Positions 20,927 through 30,297 of a stretch of 64,000 nucleotides of DNA are shown piece by piece. The notes under the pieces are model-generated. The model saw nothing but the letters and a program-made list of their open reading frames with translations, did no database searches and had not been told where the DNA came from. Position numbers and translations under genes: made by a program. The number at the start of each line of letters is the position of its first letter. Positions within the stretch are counted from its first letter, which is position 1. Where the stretch lies: assembly GCF_000518665.1 (NCBI RefSeq), contig NZ_JAEA01000002.1:248001-312000 (forward strand), written 5' to 3'. Origin of the DNA: Microvirga flocculans ATCC BAA-817 (GTDB lineage: Bacteria > Pseudomonadota > Alphaproteobacteria > Rhizobiales > Beijerinckiaceae).

Positions 20927-22020
20927 GCTGCGTGACCTCCGGCAGATTCGTCCGTAACCAGATGCCCGTTGGCATAGATATGCACATGCCGTGGATCGAG
21001 GACGAGCGAAGCCTCGTCGCCTTCGATGGAAATGCCGTCCGGAACGCTGGCGGCAAGAGGGTGGCCGTTCATCTCGACCCGGGCGATGCGCGCCCGCCCG
21101 ATATCGTCGATGCGGCGCACATGGACCGGCAGTCCCACGCCCTTCGGCTGGAGCTGCACGAATTCCGGGCGGATGCCGAGCTCGACGCGCTCGGCGACGA
21201 GCGGGCGATAGGGCCGCTTGAGGGCAACCCTCTCGCTGCCGATGAAGGCGGAGGCGCCTTCGACCCGGCAGGGCAGGATGTTCATGCCGGGCGAGCCGAT
21301 GAAGTGCCCCACGAAGGTGTGCGCCGGGCGCTCGAACAGCTCGTCGGGCGTGCCGGTCTGGACCACGGCCCCGTCATGCATGACCACGACCTTGTCCGCG
21401 AAGGTGAGCGCCTCGGTCTGGTCGTGCGTCACGTAGATCATGGTGATGTCGAGCGCGCGGTGAATCTCCTTCAGGGTGGAGCGCAGCTGCCATTTGAGAT
21501 GCGGGTCGATGACGGTCAAGGGCTCGTCGAACAGAATGGCCGCCACGTCGGGCCGCACGAGCCCGCGCCCGAGGGAGATCTTCTGCTTCATATCCGCCGT
21601 CAGGTTGCTCGCCTTGCGGTCGAGCACGCGGGTCAGATCGAGCAGATGCGCGATCTCCTCCACGCGCCGGGCCGTCCTGTCGCGGGGGACATGGCGGTTC
21701 TTGAGCGGGAAGGCCAGGTTCTCGCGCACGGTCATGGTGTCGTAGACAACCGGGAACTGGAACACCTGCGCGATGTTGCGCGCTTCCGTCGGCAGGTCGG
21801 TCACGTCGAGATCGTCGAACCGCACGCGGCCGCGCGTGGGGCGCACGAGTCCCGAGATGATGTTAAGGAGCGTGGTCTTGCCGCAGCCCGAAGGTCCGAG
21901 CAGCGCATAGGCGCCGCCCTGGTTCCAGACATGGTTGATTTCCTTGAGCGCGTAATCCTCCGCCCTGCGCGGATCGGGTTTGTAGGCATGGGCGAGATGG
22001 TCGAGCGTGATGCGGGCCAT
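20923..22020 (-). CDS. glpT: Glycerol ABC transporter ATPase GlpT (degenerate signature motif)
   Basis: ATPase of 365 residues with an MsmK/UgpC-type regulatory domain at the C-terminus. Walker A GPSGCGKT (42-49), the Q-loop VFQFP, Walker B ILFDE (162-166) and the switch His199 (YVTHDQ) are intact. The signature motif, normally LSGGQ, reads LTADMKQ (140-146), so it should not complete the ATP site of its partner well. The start at ATG 22020 (MARITLDHLAHAYKPDP) follows AGGAGACAAGC; the frame is open to 22080. It lies 10 bases after glpS. Confidence 0.92.
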   Translation of the reverse strand: MARITLDHLAHAYKPDPRRAEDYALKEINHVWNQGGAYALLGPSGCGKTTLLNIISGLVRPTRGRVRFDDLDVTDLPTEARNIAQVFQFPVVYDTMTVRENLAFPLKNRHVPRDRTARRVEEIAHLLDLTRVLDRKASNLTADMKQKISLGRGLVRPDVAAILFDEPLTVIDPHLKWQLRSTLKEIHRALDITMIYVTHDQTEALTFADKVVVMHDGAVVQTGTPDELFERPAHTFVGHFIGSPGMNILPCRVEGASAFIGSERVALKRPYRPLVAERVELGIRPEFVQLQPKGVGLPVHVRRIDDIGRARIARVEMNGHPLAASVPDGISIEGDEASLVLDPRHVHIYANGHLVTDESAGGHAA

Positions 22021-22030
22021 GCTTGTCTCC

Positions 22031-23119
22031 TCACGCGGCTTTCTGGGCGGAGGCCGCGGCGGCGAGGCGGCCCTGCGCATCGAAGAGGAACAGGCGATGC
22101 GGATCGAGATAGGCCGTCACGGGGGATTTCGGCTCCAGCCGCCGCACGCCGGGCACCAGGGCCACGAGGCGATGCTCGCTCGCGTCGAGATGGATGTAGC
22201 TTTCCGATCCGGTGATCTCCGCGACGGAGACGACGGCGGGAATGGCGATCTCGTCGCCGCCCTTCGGGTCGAGGGTAAGGTGATGGGCGCGAAAGCCCAA
22301 AGTGTAGTCGCCATCGGGAACGGCGGCGAGGGGGCCCGTGGCCCGGACTTCGCCCCCGGTGCTCAAGATGGCGCTGCCGCCGGTCTTGATGACCTTGAGG
22401 GTGTTGAGCGGCGGGTCGGAAAAGACGCGCGCCGTGGTCAGATCCTGCGGGCGGCGATAGACCTGCGGCGTCGGCCCGAACTGCGTCACGCGGCCCTCGG
22501 AGAGGGTGGCGGTGTTGCCGCCGAGCAGAAGCGCCTCGGAGGGTTCCGTGGTCGCATAGACGAAGATGGCGCCGGAAGCCGAGAAGACCCGCGGCAGCTC
22601 TTCGCGCAGCTCCTCCCGCAGCTTGTAGTCGAGATTGGCGAGGGGTTCGTCGAGCAGCACGAGATCGGCGCGCTTTACGAGCGCGCGCGCAATCGCCGTT
22701 CGCTGCTGCTGGCCGCCGGACAGGTTCAGCGGCTTGCGGTCGAGATAGGGCTCGAGCTTGAGAAGCCGCGCGGCGTCGCGCACGCGGGCGTCGGTCTCTT
22801 TCTGCGGCAGGCCGGAGACGCGCAGGGGCGAGGCGATGTTCTCATAAACGCTGAGAGACGGGTAGTTGATGAACTGCTGATAGACCATGGCCACGCTGCG
22901 GCGCTGCACGGGCCAGCCCGTCACGTCCTTGCCGTCGAACAGGATGCGACCCTCCGTTGGGGCATCGAGGCCGGCCATGAGCCGCATGAGAGACGTCTTG
23001 CCGGCAAGCGTCGCCCCCAGAAGCACGTTGAGGGAGCCGCGCTCCAGGGTCATGTGGACATTGTCGATGTGCTTGGCTGCCCCGACCGTCTTGGAGACGC
23101 CATCAAGAACGAGAGTCAT
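22031..23119 (-). CDS. glpS: Glycerol ABC transporter ATPase GlpS (degenerate Walker A and H-loop)
   Basis: ATPase of 362 residues and first gene of the operon. The signature LSGGQQQR (133-140) and Walker B LVLLDEP (153-159) are canonical. Walker A is the odd GATLAGKT (35-42), without the usual second Gly-rich turn, and the switch His is replaced by Thr191 (YATTEPSE where VTHDQ is expected). GlpS therefore lacks exactly the parts that GlpT keeps. ATG 23119 (MTLVLDGVSKTVGAAKH) is chosen over the open frame to 23251 on family N-terminus. A C-terminal regulatory domain is present. Confidence 0.92.
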   Translation of the reverse strand: MTLVLDGVSKTVGAAKHIDNVHMTLERGSLNVLLGATLAGKTSLMRLMAGLDAPTEGRILFDGKDVTGWPVQRRSVAMVYQQFINYPSLSVYENIASPLRVSGLPQKETDARVRDAARLLKLEPYLDRKPLNLSGGQQQRTAIARALVKRADLVLLDEPLANLDYKLREELREELPRVFSASGAIFVYATTEPSEALLLGGNTATLSEGRVTQFGPTPQVYRRPQDLTTARVFSDPPLNTLKVIKTGGSAILSTGGEVRATGPLAAVPDGDYTLGFRAHHLTLDPKGGDEIAIPAVVSVAEITGSESYIHLDASEHRLVALVPGVRRLEPKSPVTAYLDPHRLFLFDAQGRLAAAASAQKAA

Positions 23120-23630
23120 CGGCACTTTCCTGAAGGTCGAGCGGCAATGGGAAAGAGAAAGGGGAGATGAGAGCCGATGGACGGGCAAAGGCGAAGGATG
23201 CGGCTTTCGTCGCCGCGTCGCGGGTCTTGCGATGCCCGCGCACATCATCAACCGTCGCGACGCCGAACGTCGCCGATCCCTGCGGACTCAAGAGCATTTC
23301 TCCCGGCTTCAAGCCTTTCGAGCCTGAGCTTTCTTATTGTTATAACAATCAGGCTATCTTGCCCCTCAGCCGAAAGCAACCAGGGGTATAGAAGCCGGAC
23401 CGCGTCCCGACTGGACCTCAAGGAACATAGGTCAGGCGGGTCCGGAAGGAAGATCCGCAGGCGTCGTGTACGGGGCGAGAAACGCCTTCATCGTCCGGTC
23501 GGCATCCGCCCCTTCCGGCTGCGGCATCGGGCTGCCTTGTCCGTCATGGACGCGGCATTGACGATCGTGCCTCGATCCGTCAGGAGCGGGGGGCACGAGC
23601 CATGAGCGTGCAGGCGACGAGAGGTTTGAG
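23120..23630. promoter_or_regulatory. Divergent control region of glpS and the FAD oxidase, with a 14-base palindrome
   Basis: About 510 bases without a convincing gene. The perfect palindrome ATTGTTATAACAAT occupies 23336-23349, about 215 bases upstream of glpS, in a short AT-rich patch that also contains -10-like TATAAC. It could be the operator of a DeoR- or GntR-type glycerol regulator, but no regulator gene is linked. The remainder shows no clear structure. Confidence 0.45.
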
Positions 23631-25019
23631 ATGACCATGCGGACGGATGTGCAGCGGCGCTTGACGGACCTGCTCGGTCCGGCGGCGGTCATCGCGGAAG
23701 GGCCAGACCTCGCCCCCTACGCCGTGGACTGGCGCAAGCTCTTTCCGGGCCAGCCGGCCTGCGTCGTCCGCCCATCCTCGACCGAGCAGGTGGCCCGGAT
23801 CGTGCAGATCTGCCGCGAGGCGAGGGCCGCCATCGTGCCGCAGGGCGGCAATACGGGGCTGGCCGGCGGGGCCGTGCCGGATGCCTCGGGCACGCAGGTG
23901 GTCCTGTCCCTTAACCGCATGGCGGCCATCCGCGACGTCGATCCCGTCGGCATGACCATCGAGGCGGAGGCCGGGTGCATTCTGAAAGTGGCGCAGGATG
24001 CCGCCGCGGATGCGGGACGCCTGCTGCCGATCAGCCTGGCGGCCGAGGGTTCCGCCACCATCGGCGGCGTGGTGGCCGCCAATGCGGGCGGCGTGAACGT
24101 GCTGCGCTACGGCATGACCCGCAACCTCGTGCTCGGGCTCGAAGTGGTTCTGCCCGACGGCAGCATCGCCCATGGCCTGCGCCGCCTGCGCAAGGACAAT
24201 GCGGGCTATGACTGGAAGCAGCTCTTCATCGGCAGCGAGGGCACGCTCGGGATCGTGACGGCGGCGGTCCTCAGGCTCGTGCCGCGACCGAAGCATTCCG
24301 TGACCGCGCTGCTCTCCGTGACGGATCCGGCGGTGGCCCTGCGCCTCCTGGCGCTCGCCCAGGACGAATTGGGCGATCAGATCTCGGCCTTCGAGCTGAT
24401 CTCCGCCACCTCCCTGCAGCTCGTTGCCAAGCATGCGGGCCTCAAGGCCCCGATCGCCGAAGGCGAGTGGTTCGTGCTGGTCGAGGCGGCGTCGAGCCTT
24501 CCTGGCCTACGGGAGGCCGCCGAGGCCATGCTGGGTTCGGCCTTCGAGCAGGAGATCGCGCTCGATGGCGTCATCGCCGAATCGGGGGCGCAGGCGGCCC
24601 AGCTCTGGGCTTTGCGCGAGCATGTGACGGAGTCGGAGGCCCGCGAGGGCAAGAGCGTGAAGCACGACGTCTCGGTGCCGCTCACGGAGGTTCCGCGCTT
24701 CCTGGACGAGGCGGGGAAGGCTCTCGCCGCCGGGGCTCCGGGAACGCGCGTCAATGCCTTCGGGCATCTCGGCGACGGCAACATCCATTACAACGTGCTC
24801 GTGGAGGCGGGCCACGACGCGGGCGTCGTGAACCGCATCGTGCACGATATCGTTGCAGCCTTCGGGGGCAGCATCTCGGCGGAGCACGGCATCGGGCAGT
24901 ACCGCGTCGGCGAGCTCGCCCGCTACCGCGCTCCGGTCGAAATGGAACTCGCCCGCGCGATCAAGCGTGCGCTCGACCCCGACAACAGGCTCAATCCGGG
25001 CAAGGTGCTCCTGCCCTGA
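23631..25019 (+). CDS. FAD-linked oxidase, D-2-hydroxyglutarate dehydrogenase type
   Basis: Flavoenzyme of 462 residues in the D-2-hydroxyacid dehydrogenase group that includes D-2-hydroxyglutarate dehydrogenase and GlcD. The PCMH FAD-binding domain shows VPQGGNTGLAGGAVPD, ATIGGVVAANAGGVNVLRYG and GSEGTLGIVTAAVLRL. The C-terminal substrate domain has FGHLGDGNIHYNV and the final SAEHGIGQYRVGELARY. It presumably oxidises a D-2-hydroxyacid and passes electrons to an acceptor; 2-hydroxyglutarate is favoured because glcE and glcF are absent. ATG 23631 or 23637 would serve as the start. Confidence 0.88.
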   Translation: MTMRTDVQRRLTDLLGPAAVIAEGPDLAPYAVDWRKLFPGQPACVVRPSSTEQVARIVQICREARAAIVPQGGNTGLAGGAVPDASGTQVVLSLNRMAAIRDVDPVGMTIEAEAGCILKVAQDAAADAGRLLPISLAAEGSATIGGVVAANAGGVNVLRYGMTRNLVLGLEVVLPDGSIAHGLRRLRKDNAGYDWKQLFIGSEGTLGIVTAAVLRLVPRPKHSVTALLSVTDPAVALRLLALAQDELGDQISAFELISATSLQLVAKHAGLKAPIAEGEWFVLVEAASSLPGLREAAEAMLGSAFEQEIALDGVIAESGAQAAQLWALREHVTESEAREGKSVKHDVSVPLTEVPRFLDEAGKALAAGAPGTRVNAFGHLGDGNIHYNVLVEAGHDAGVVNRIVHDIVAAFGGSISAEHGIGQYRVGELARYRAPVEMELARAIKRALDPDNRLNPGKVLLP

Positions 25020-25027
25020 GATAGGAC

Positions 25028-25600
25028 TCAGCTGCGGCCCAGCGTGTAGAACTCGTCGTTGGGCCGCATGCCGGTGACGTTCGCGAGCCTGTTCGACATG
25101 GCGAAGAAGGCGGCGATGGCGGCGATGTCCCAGACGTCTTCTTCCGTAAAGCCATGCGCGCCGAGCGCCGCGAAGTCGGCATCGCCGACGGCATAGGCTT
25201 CGAGAGCGACCTTCATGGCGAAGTCGAGCATCGCCTTCTGCCGGGGAGAAAGATCCGCCTTGCGGTAGTTGATGGCGACCTGATCGGCGATCAGCGGGTT
25301 CTTGGCCCGGATGCGCAGGATCGCGCCGTGGGCGATGACGCAGTACTGGCATTGATTGGCGTTGCTGGTGGCGACCACGATCATTTCGCGTTCGGCCTTG
25401 CTGAGATTGCTGGGCTTGTCCATCAGCGCGTCGTGATAGGCGAAGAAGGCCCTGAACTCGTCCGGCCTGCGCGCGAGAACCCAGAAGACGTTCGGCACGA
25501 AGCCGGATTTTTCCTGCACGGCCAGGATGCGCGCGCGGATATCCTCCGGCAGGTCGGCGAGCTCGGGAACGGGAAAGCGGCTGATCGGCGGCAGGCTCAC
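25028..25600 (-). CDS. Peroxidase-related AhpD-like protein
   Basis: Protein of the carboxymuconolactone decarboxylase/AhpD superfamily, about 190 residues. The redox motif CxxC with its His is seen in NQCQYCVIAHG, in a helical fold that includes SNLSKAEREMIVVATS and FTEEDVWDIAAIAAFFAMSNRLAN. Relatives act as peroxidase-linked thiol proteins. GTG 25600 is chosen because AGAGAGG lies seven bases upstream; an ATG at 25618 is the alternative and adds six residues. It is convergent with the FAD-linked oxidase, only eight bases apart. Confidence 0.85.
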   Translation of the reverse strand: MSLPPISRFPVPELADLPEDIRARILAVQEKSGFVPNVFWVLARRPDEFRAFFAYHDALMDKPSNLSKAEREMIVVATSNANQCQYCVIAHGAILRIRAKNPLIADQVAINYRKADLSPRQKAMLDFAMKVALEAYAVGDADFAALGAHGFTEEDVWDIAAIAAFFAMSNRLANVTGMRPNDEFYTLGRS

Positions 25601-25722
25601 GGGGCACCTCTCTTCCATGGCCCGCTCGGAAGGCGGCGTTCCTCACGGGGCTTCTTGCAAGTTCGAGCTTATTCGGGTTGGATTCCCGAGACAACGCACC
25701 GCCAGTCCGGGAGAGAATGCTC

Positions 25723-26523
25723 ATGAGCGCCCAAGAGGCCCTTGCCGACGATCCCCTTTTGCTGCGCGATGAGCGGAACGGGGTCGTGACCCTGACCCTC
25801 AACCGGCCGTCCCGGTTCAATGCCCTGTCGGAGGAGATGCTGTCGGCGCTCCAGGCGGCGCTCGACGGGCTCAAGGAGGACCAGGCGGTGCGCTGCGTCG
25901 TTCTGGCCGCATCGGGCAAGGCGTTCTGCGCGGGGCACGACCTCAAGCAGATGCGCGCCCATCCGCGCCAGGATTACTACGAGGCCCTGTTCGCGCAATG
26001 CAGCCGGGTGATGCAGGCCATCGTCACCCTGCCCGTTCCCGTGATCGCGCGCGTGCAGGGCATGGCGACCGCTGCCGGATGCCAGCTGGTCGCCTCCTGC
26101 GATCTCGCGGTGGCCGCCCAGAGCGCGAGCTTTGCCGTATCGGGCATCAATGTGGGCCTCTTCTGCTCCACGCCGGCGGTAGCGCTTTCCCGCAACGTCG
26201 CGCCCAAGCGCGCATTCGACATGCTCGTCACTGGCCGCTTCATTTCCGCCGCCGAGGCGCTCTCCTTCGGTCTCGTCAACCGCGTCGCGCCGGATGCGGA
26301 GCTGGACAGGGCCGTCGATGCGCTGACCGCCGAGATCTGCGCGAAGAGCCCGGTCGCCATCCGCACGGGCAAGGCCATGTTCGGCCGCCAGCGCTCCATG
26401 AGCCTGGAGGAGGCCTATGCCTATGCGGGCCATGTGATGGCCTGCAACATGATGGCCGAGGATGCGGCCGAGGGCATCGACGCCTTCATCGAAAAGCGCA
26501 AGCCGGTGTGGAAGGGGCGTTGA
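25723..26523 (+). CDS. Enoyl-CoA hydratase/isomerase family protein (ECHDC3-like)
   Basis: Crotonase-fold enzyme of 266 residues. The core is NRPSRFNALSEEMLSAL, the oxyanion-hole segment KAFCAGHDLKQM and MATAAGCQLVASCDLAVAA, and the FISAAEALSFGLVNRV segment. The exact reaction is open: the Glu pair of true hydratases is not obvious, as in ECHDC3-like members. ATG 25723 (MSAQEAL) follows GGGAGAG; ATG 25717 is possible. It lies convergent with the acyl-CoA ligase, suggesting a shared acid-degradation role. Confidence 0.87.
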   Translation: MSAQEALADDPLLLRDERNGVVTLTLNRPSRFNALSEEMLSALQAALDGLKEDQAVRCVVLAASGKAFCAGHDLKQMRAHPRQDYYEALFAQCSRVMQAIVTLPVPVIARVQGMATAAGCQLVASCDLAVAAQSASFAVSGINVGLFCSTPAVALSRNVAPKRAFDMLVTGRFISAAEALSFGLVNRVAPDAELDRAVDALTAEICAKSPVAIRTGKAMFGRQRSMSLEEAYAYAGHVMACNMMAEDAAEGIDAFIEKRKPVWKGR

Positions 26524-26535
26524 AGCGCCCCGCAT

Positions 26536-28176
26536 TCAGCCCGCAGCTTTCAGGGTCCGCGCCATTTCGCGCAGCTGGAACTTCTGGATCTTGCCCGTGG
26601 AGGTCTTCGGCAGCTCCGTGAAGATCACCGTGCGTGGGCACTTGTAGGAGGCGAGATTCTGACGGCACCAGGCGACGATGTCCTCGGCCGAAACGGATTG
26701 ATCGGGCTTCAATTCCACGAAGGCGCACGGGGTTTCGCCCCATTTTTCGTCCGGCATCGCCACGACCGCCGCCGCCTGGATGGCGGGATGCTTGTAGAGC
26801 GCATCCTCGACTTCGATGGAGGAGATGTTCTCGCCGCCCGAGATGATGATGTCCTTCGAGCGGTCCTTGAGCTGCACATAGCCGTCCGGATATTTCACGC
26901 CGAGGTCGCCGGAATGGAACCAGCCGCCCTCGAAGGCCTTGGCCGTGCCCGCCGGGTTCTTGAGATAGCCCTTCATCACCACGTTGCCGCGGAACATCAC
27001 CTCGCCGAGGGTCTGCCCATCCGCGGGAACGGGCTGCATGGTGACCGGGTCGAGCACATCGAGGGCTTCCAGAACCGGATAGCGCACGCCCTGCCGCGCC
27101 TTCTTCGCCGCATATTCGCCGGGAGCGAGCGCATCCCAGTCCTGATGCCATTCGTTCACGACCGCCGGGCCGTAGACTTCCGTCAGGCCGTAGAGATGCG
27201 TCACGTCGAAGCCCGCGGCCTTCATCGCCGCAAGCACCGCCTCCGGCGGCGGGGCCGCCGCCGTCATGAATTTGACCGTGTGGGGCAGGGGCCGCCTCTC
27301 GGATGCCGGCGCGTTGAGCAGCGCCGACATGACGATGGGCGCGCCGCACAGATGGGTCACCTTGTGGTCGGCGAGCGCGTCGTACATGGGCTTGGCGCGC
27401 ACCGCCCGCAGGCACACATGGGTGCCCGCGACGAGGGAGAGCGACCAGGGAAAGCACCAGCCGTTGCAGTGAAACATGGGAAGCGTCCACAGATAGACAG
27501 GGTGCTGGCCCATGGCGGCGGTGAGGATGTTGCCCATGGCGAGCAGATAGGCGCCGCGATGGTGATAGACGACGCCCTTGGGATCGCCGGTGGTGCCGGA
27601 TGTGTAGTTGAGGGCAATCGCATCCCATTCGTCCTGCGGCGGGCTCCAGACGAAATCCGGATCGCCCCCGTCGAGGAAGTCCTCGTATTCCAGGGCGCCG
27701 AGGCGTTCGCCCGCGCCGGTGAATTCGGGGTCGTCGTAGTCGATCACCAGGGGCTTGCGGGAACTCTGCGCGAGAGCCGCCTTGATGGTGGCTGAGAACT
27801 CCCGGTCCGTGATCAGCACCTTGGCTTCGCTGTGCTCCAGGGAGAAAGCGAGGATCTTGGCATCGAGGCGCGTGTTGAGGGTGTTGAGCACCGCGCCGGT
27901 CATGGGGACGCCGTAATGGCATTCGAGCATGGCCGGGGTGTTGGGCAGCATCACGGAGACCGTATCACCGCGTCCGATGCCGCGCTGGGCGAGGGCCGAG
28001 GCCAGGCGCCGCGCGCGGGCATAGAAATCGCGGTAGCTGCGCTTCAGCGGCCCATGGACGATCGCGATCCGATCCGGATGCACGCTGGCTGCGCGCTCCA
28101 GGAAGGCAAGGGGCGTCAACGGCTGGTAATTCGCCGGGTTCTTGTCGAGGTCGATATCATAGATCGTCGCGGCCAC
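26536..28176 (-). CDS. Acyl-CoA synthetase (DmdB-like fatty acid/methylmercaptopropionate ligase)
   Basis: AMP-forming acyl-CoA ligase of 546 residues. The P-loop YTSGTTGDPKGVVYHHRG, the motif HLYGLTEVYGP, the GWFHSGDLG segment, KDRSKDIIISGGENISSIEVE and the catalytic Lys in TSTGKIQKFQLRE are present. It activates a carboxylic acid to its CoA thioester through an acyl-AMP. It resembles the medium-chain/3-methylmercaptopropionyl-CoA ligase group. The GTG at 28176 is the start, since it follows AAGGGGAGAAC and the sequence VAATIYDIDLDKNPANY fits the family; the frame is open to 28395. Confidence 0.9.
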   Translation of the reverse strand: MAATIYDIDLDKNPANYQPLTPLAFLERAASVHPDRIAIVHGPLKRSYRDFYARARRLASALAQRGIGRGDTVSVMLPNTPAMLECHYGVPMTGAVLNTLNTRLDAKILAFSLEHSEAKVLITDREFSATIKAALAQSSRKPLVIDYDDPEFTGAGERLGALEYEDFLDGGDPDFVWSPPQDEWDAIALNYTSGTTGDPKGVVYHHRGAYLLAMGNILTAAMGQHPVYLWTLPMFHCNGWCFPWSLSLVAGTHVCLRAVRAKPMYDALADHKVTHLCGAPIVMSALLNAPASERRPLPHTVKFMTAAAPPPEAVLAAMKAAGFDVTHLYGLTEVYGPAVVNEWHQDWDALAPGEYAAKKARQGVRYPVLEALDVLDPVTMQPVPADGQTLGEVMFRGNVVMKGYLKNPAGTAKAFEGGWFHSGDLGVKYPDGYVQLKDRSKDIIISGGENISSIEVEDALYKHPAIQAAAVVAMPDEKWGETPCAFVELKPDQSVSAEDIVAWCRQNLASYKCPRTVIFTELPKTSTGKIQKFQLREMARTLKAAG

Positions 28177-28262
28177 TGGCGTTCTCCCCTTTGGCCGGGA
28201 GTATTGCCGCAGGGGGACAGGCTGACAATTCGACCAAATGTCAGGCGCTGCGCGCAGGAGGC

Positions 28263-28931
28263 TCAGCCACCGCTTGCGGCCATGACGGCACGCTTCGCCT
28301 TTGCCGTGATCGCGTCCCAGGCCTGCGCGCGGATGTCGGAGGGCTGACAGACCCACGAACCGCCGACGGCCACGACATGGGGCAGGGCGAGCCACTCCCC
28401 GGCGTTCTTCTCGTCGATGCCGCCCGTCGGGCAGAAGCGCGCCTGCGGGAAGGGGCCCGCCAGCGCCTTCAAGGCCGGAATGCCCCCGGCCGGAACGGCG
28501 GGGAAGAACTTGACGGTGTGAAAGCCGTGCGCCAGCGCGGCCATGAGTTCGGAGGCCGTGGCGATGCCGGGGATGAACGGCATCTCGCTGCGTGAGGCTG
28601 CTGCGAGAAGATCCGGCGTGGCGCCGGGACTCAAGGCATAGCGCGCGCCCAGGGCTTGCGCCCGTTCCAGATCCTTAGGCGTGAGAACCGTGCCGATGCC
28701 GACGATGGCCTCGGGCACCTCGCCGATGATGGCGGCGGCGCAATCGGCGGCGGCCGGCGTCCGCAGCGTGATTTCCAAAAGCTTCAACCCGCCCGCCACG
28801 AGCGCCCGTGCGAGAGGAACGGCGTCTTCCACGCGCTCGAGGGTGATGACCGGAACGACCGGGCCGGAGCGGAGAAGGTCGGCGAGATTCCTGTCGCGGG
28901 TGCTGGAGAGAGCCGTCAGGTCTTGGGTCAT
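28263..28931 (-). CDS. eda: KDPG/KHG aldolase Eda
   Basis: Cytosolic class I aldolase of 222 residues splitting 2-keto-3-deoxy-6-phosphogluconate into pyruvate and glyceraldehyde-3-phosphate (Entner-Doudoroff pathway). Key features are PVVPVITLERVEDAVPLARAL, the Glu in LEITLRTPAA, GIGTVLTPKDLERAQALGA, the Schiff-base Lys in TVKFFPA and FCPTGGIDEKNAGEWLA. ATG 28931 is chosen over the frame opening at 29081. It follows the kdgK-like gene by 37 bases in the same direction, so the pair converts 2-keto-3-deoxygluconate to central intermediates. Confidence 0.94.
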   Translation of the reverse strand: MTQDLTALSSTRDRNLADLLRSGPVVPVITLERVEDAVPLARALVAGGLKLLEITLRTPAAADCAAAIIGEVPEAIVGIGTVLTPKDLERAQALGARYALSPGATPDLLAAASRSEMPFIPGIATASELMAALAHGFHTVKFFPAVPAGGIPALKALAGPFPQARFCPTGGIDEKNAGEWLALPHVVAVGGSWVCQPSDIRAQAWDAITAKAKRAVMAASGG

Positions 28932-28968
28932 GCAGAGGGTTCCTTGAACGGGCGATGGGGCGGAGAGC

Positions 28969-29865
28969 TTACGGCATGGCCTCGCGCGGAATGATCGCGC
29001 CGCGATAGCGGACGACCTGTCCCGCAAGGCGATGTCCCGCCCGGGCCGCTTCTTGCGGGTTTTCGCCTCGCAGGCGCGCATTCAGATAGGCGGCCGCGAA
29101 GCTGTCGCCTGCGGCCGTCGTATCGACGACGTCCTCGGCGGGCGTGCCCGGCACGACGGTTTCATCGCCTCTCATCAGCACGCGGCAGGTCAGGTCGGGA
29201 TATTTCAGGACGATCTCGGCGCGGTCGGAGAAAGCCAGTACTTCCTCGATTCCCTTGCGGCCGAACAGCAGGTCGAGGTCTTCGGTCGAGGCGAGAACGA
29301 TGTCGGCACAATCGAAGGCCTGGCGGAAGGCCATCCGCGCGACATCCGCATCGGGCCATCCCCTCGGACGGAAATTCGTGTCGAAGGCCACGCGCTTGCC
29401 CTTCGCGCGGGCATCGCGCAGGACGGGGAACAGGCGCTTCCTTCCGTGCTCTCCATAGAGCGACAAGGAGATGCCCGAGACATAGATCAGATCGTAGGCC
29501 GCGATGGCTTCGACGATGCTCCGGCCCTCCGGCGCCTCGAACAGCAGACGGGCCGCCGCCGTGTCGCGCCAGTAGGAAAACCGGCGCTCGCCCTTGGGAT
29601 CCGTTTGAATGATGTAGAGGCCGGGCAGGCGCCCGTTCAGGCGCAGGACCTTGTCCGTGCCGACGCCTTCCGCCTTCCAGGCTGCGATCAGCTCGTCGCT
29701 CCAGGAATCGTCGCCGAGGGCGGTGACGTAGTCGACCTCGGTTCCGAGGCGGGCAAGATAAACGGCGGTATTGAGGGTATCGCCGCCGAAGCCGCGGGAC
29801 AGACGGCCGTCGGCCTCTTCCCGAAGTTCGATCATGCATTCTCCGATGCAGGCGACCCTTGTCAT
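28969..29865 (-). CDS. kdgK: 2-keto-3-deoxygluconate kinase (PfkB family)
   Basis: Sugar kinase of 298 residues. N-terminal CIGECMIELREEADGRLSRGFGGDTLNTAVYLARLG and the C-terminal PfkB signature DTTAAGDSFAAAYLNARL with its catalytic Asp are present. Context (eda follows in the same operon) and the N-terminus point to 2-keto-3-deoxygluconate as the substrate, giving KDPG. ATG 29865 (MTRVACIGE) follows GTGAGAGC and replaces the frame opening at 29970. Confidence 0.92.
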   Translation of the reverse strand: MTRVACIGECMIELREEADGRLSRGFGGDTLNTAVYLARLGTEVDYVTALGDDSWSDELIAAWKAEGVGTDKVLRLNGRLPGLYIIQTDPKGERRFSYWRDTAAARLLFEAPEGRSIVEAIAAYDLIYVSGISLSLYGEHGRKRLFPVLRDARAKGKRVAFDTNFRPRGWPDADVARMAFRQAFDCADIVLASTEDLDLLFGRKGIEEVLAFSDRAEIVLKYPDLTCRVLMRGDETVVPGTPAEDVVDTTAAGDSFAAAYLNARLRGENPQEAARAGHRLAGQVVRYRGAIIPREAMP

Positions 29866-30297
29866 GCTCTCACCGTGACGTTTCCTTCCCGGTAGGGAAT
29901 ATGGCGGATTTGTCTTGATTGTCGATCCGCCTATGGGGCGCATGGACTTTTCGATCGTTGAAAGGGACATCAGATCGCGCCTTGCTGTCCAGCCCCCCGA
30001 TCGCGAGAGCCTCGAAGAAGCGGGCCTTGCCCACAGCCTCTCCGCCTACACGGAACGCGCGAGTGATTCTCCAGGCCGGTGCATGGCCCTGAGCTTCTCC
30101 GAAAGTCCAAGAACCGGGCATGCAATACGGCCGATGATGCGCTGTTCGGGCAGCATAGGACCGGGAGTTGACGAGAAACGGGCAAGTATCCCTGACTATT
30201 GTGCGTAAAACTAACTTTGCCACTTTAATTCTCGGGCAAAAGCGGTAAGGAGGATTTGCTGTCTTACCCATTCATCGTTCAAAACAAGGAGTTTCTG
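29866..30297. other. Divergent upstream region of kdgK and the HU gene
   Basis: About 430 bases with no convincing gene. The right end (30290-30296) carries the ribosome site AAGGAG just before the HU start; a TTGACG at about 30168 may be a -35. No operator-like palindrome was recognised. Confidence 0.5.
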
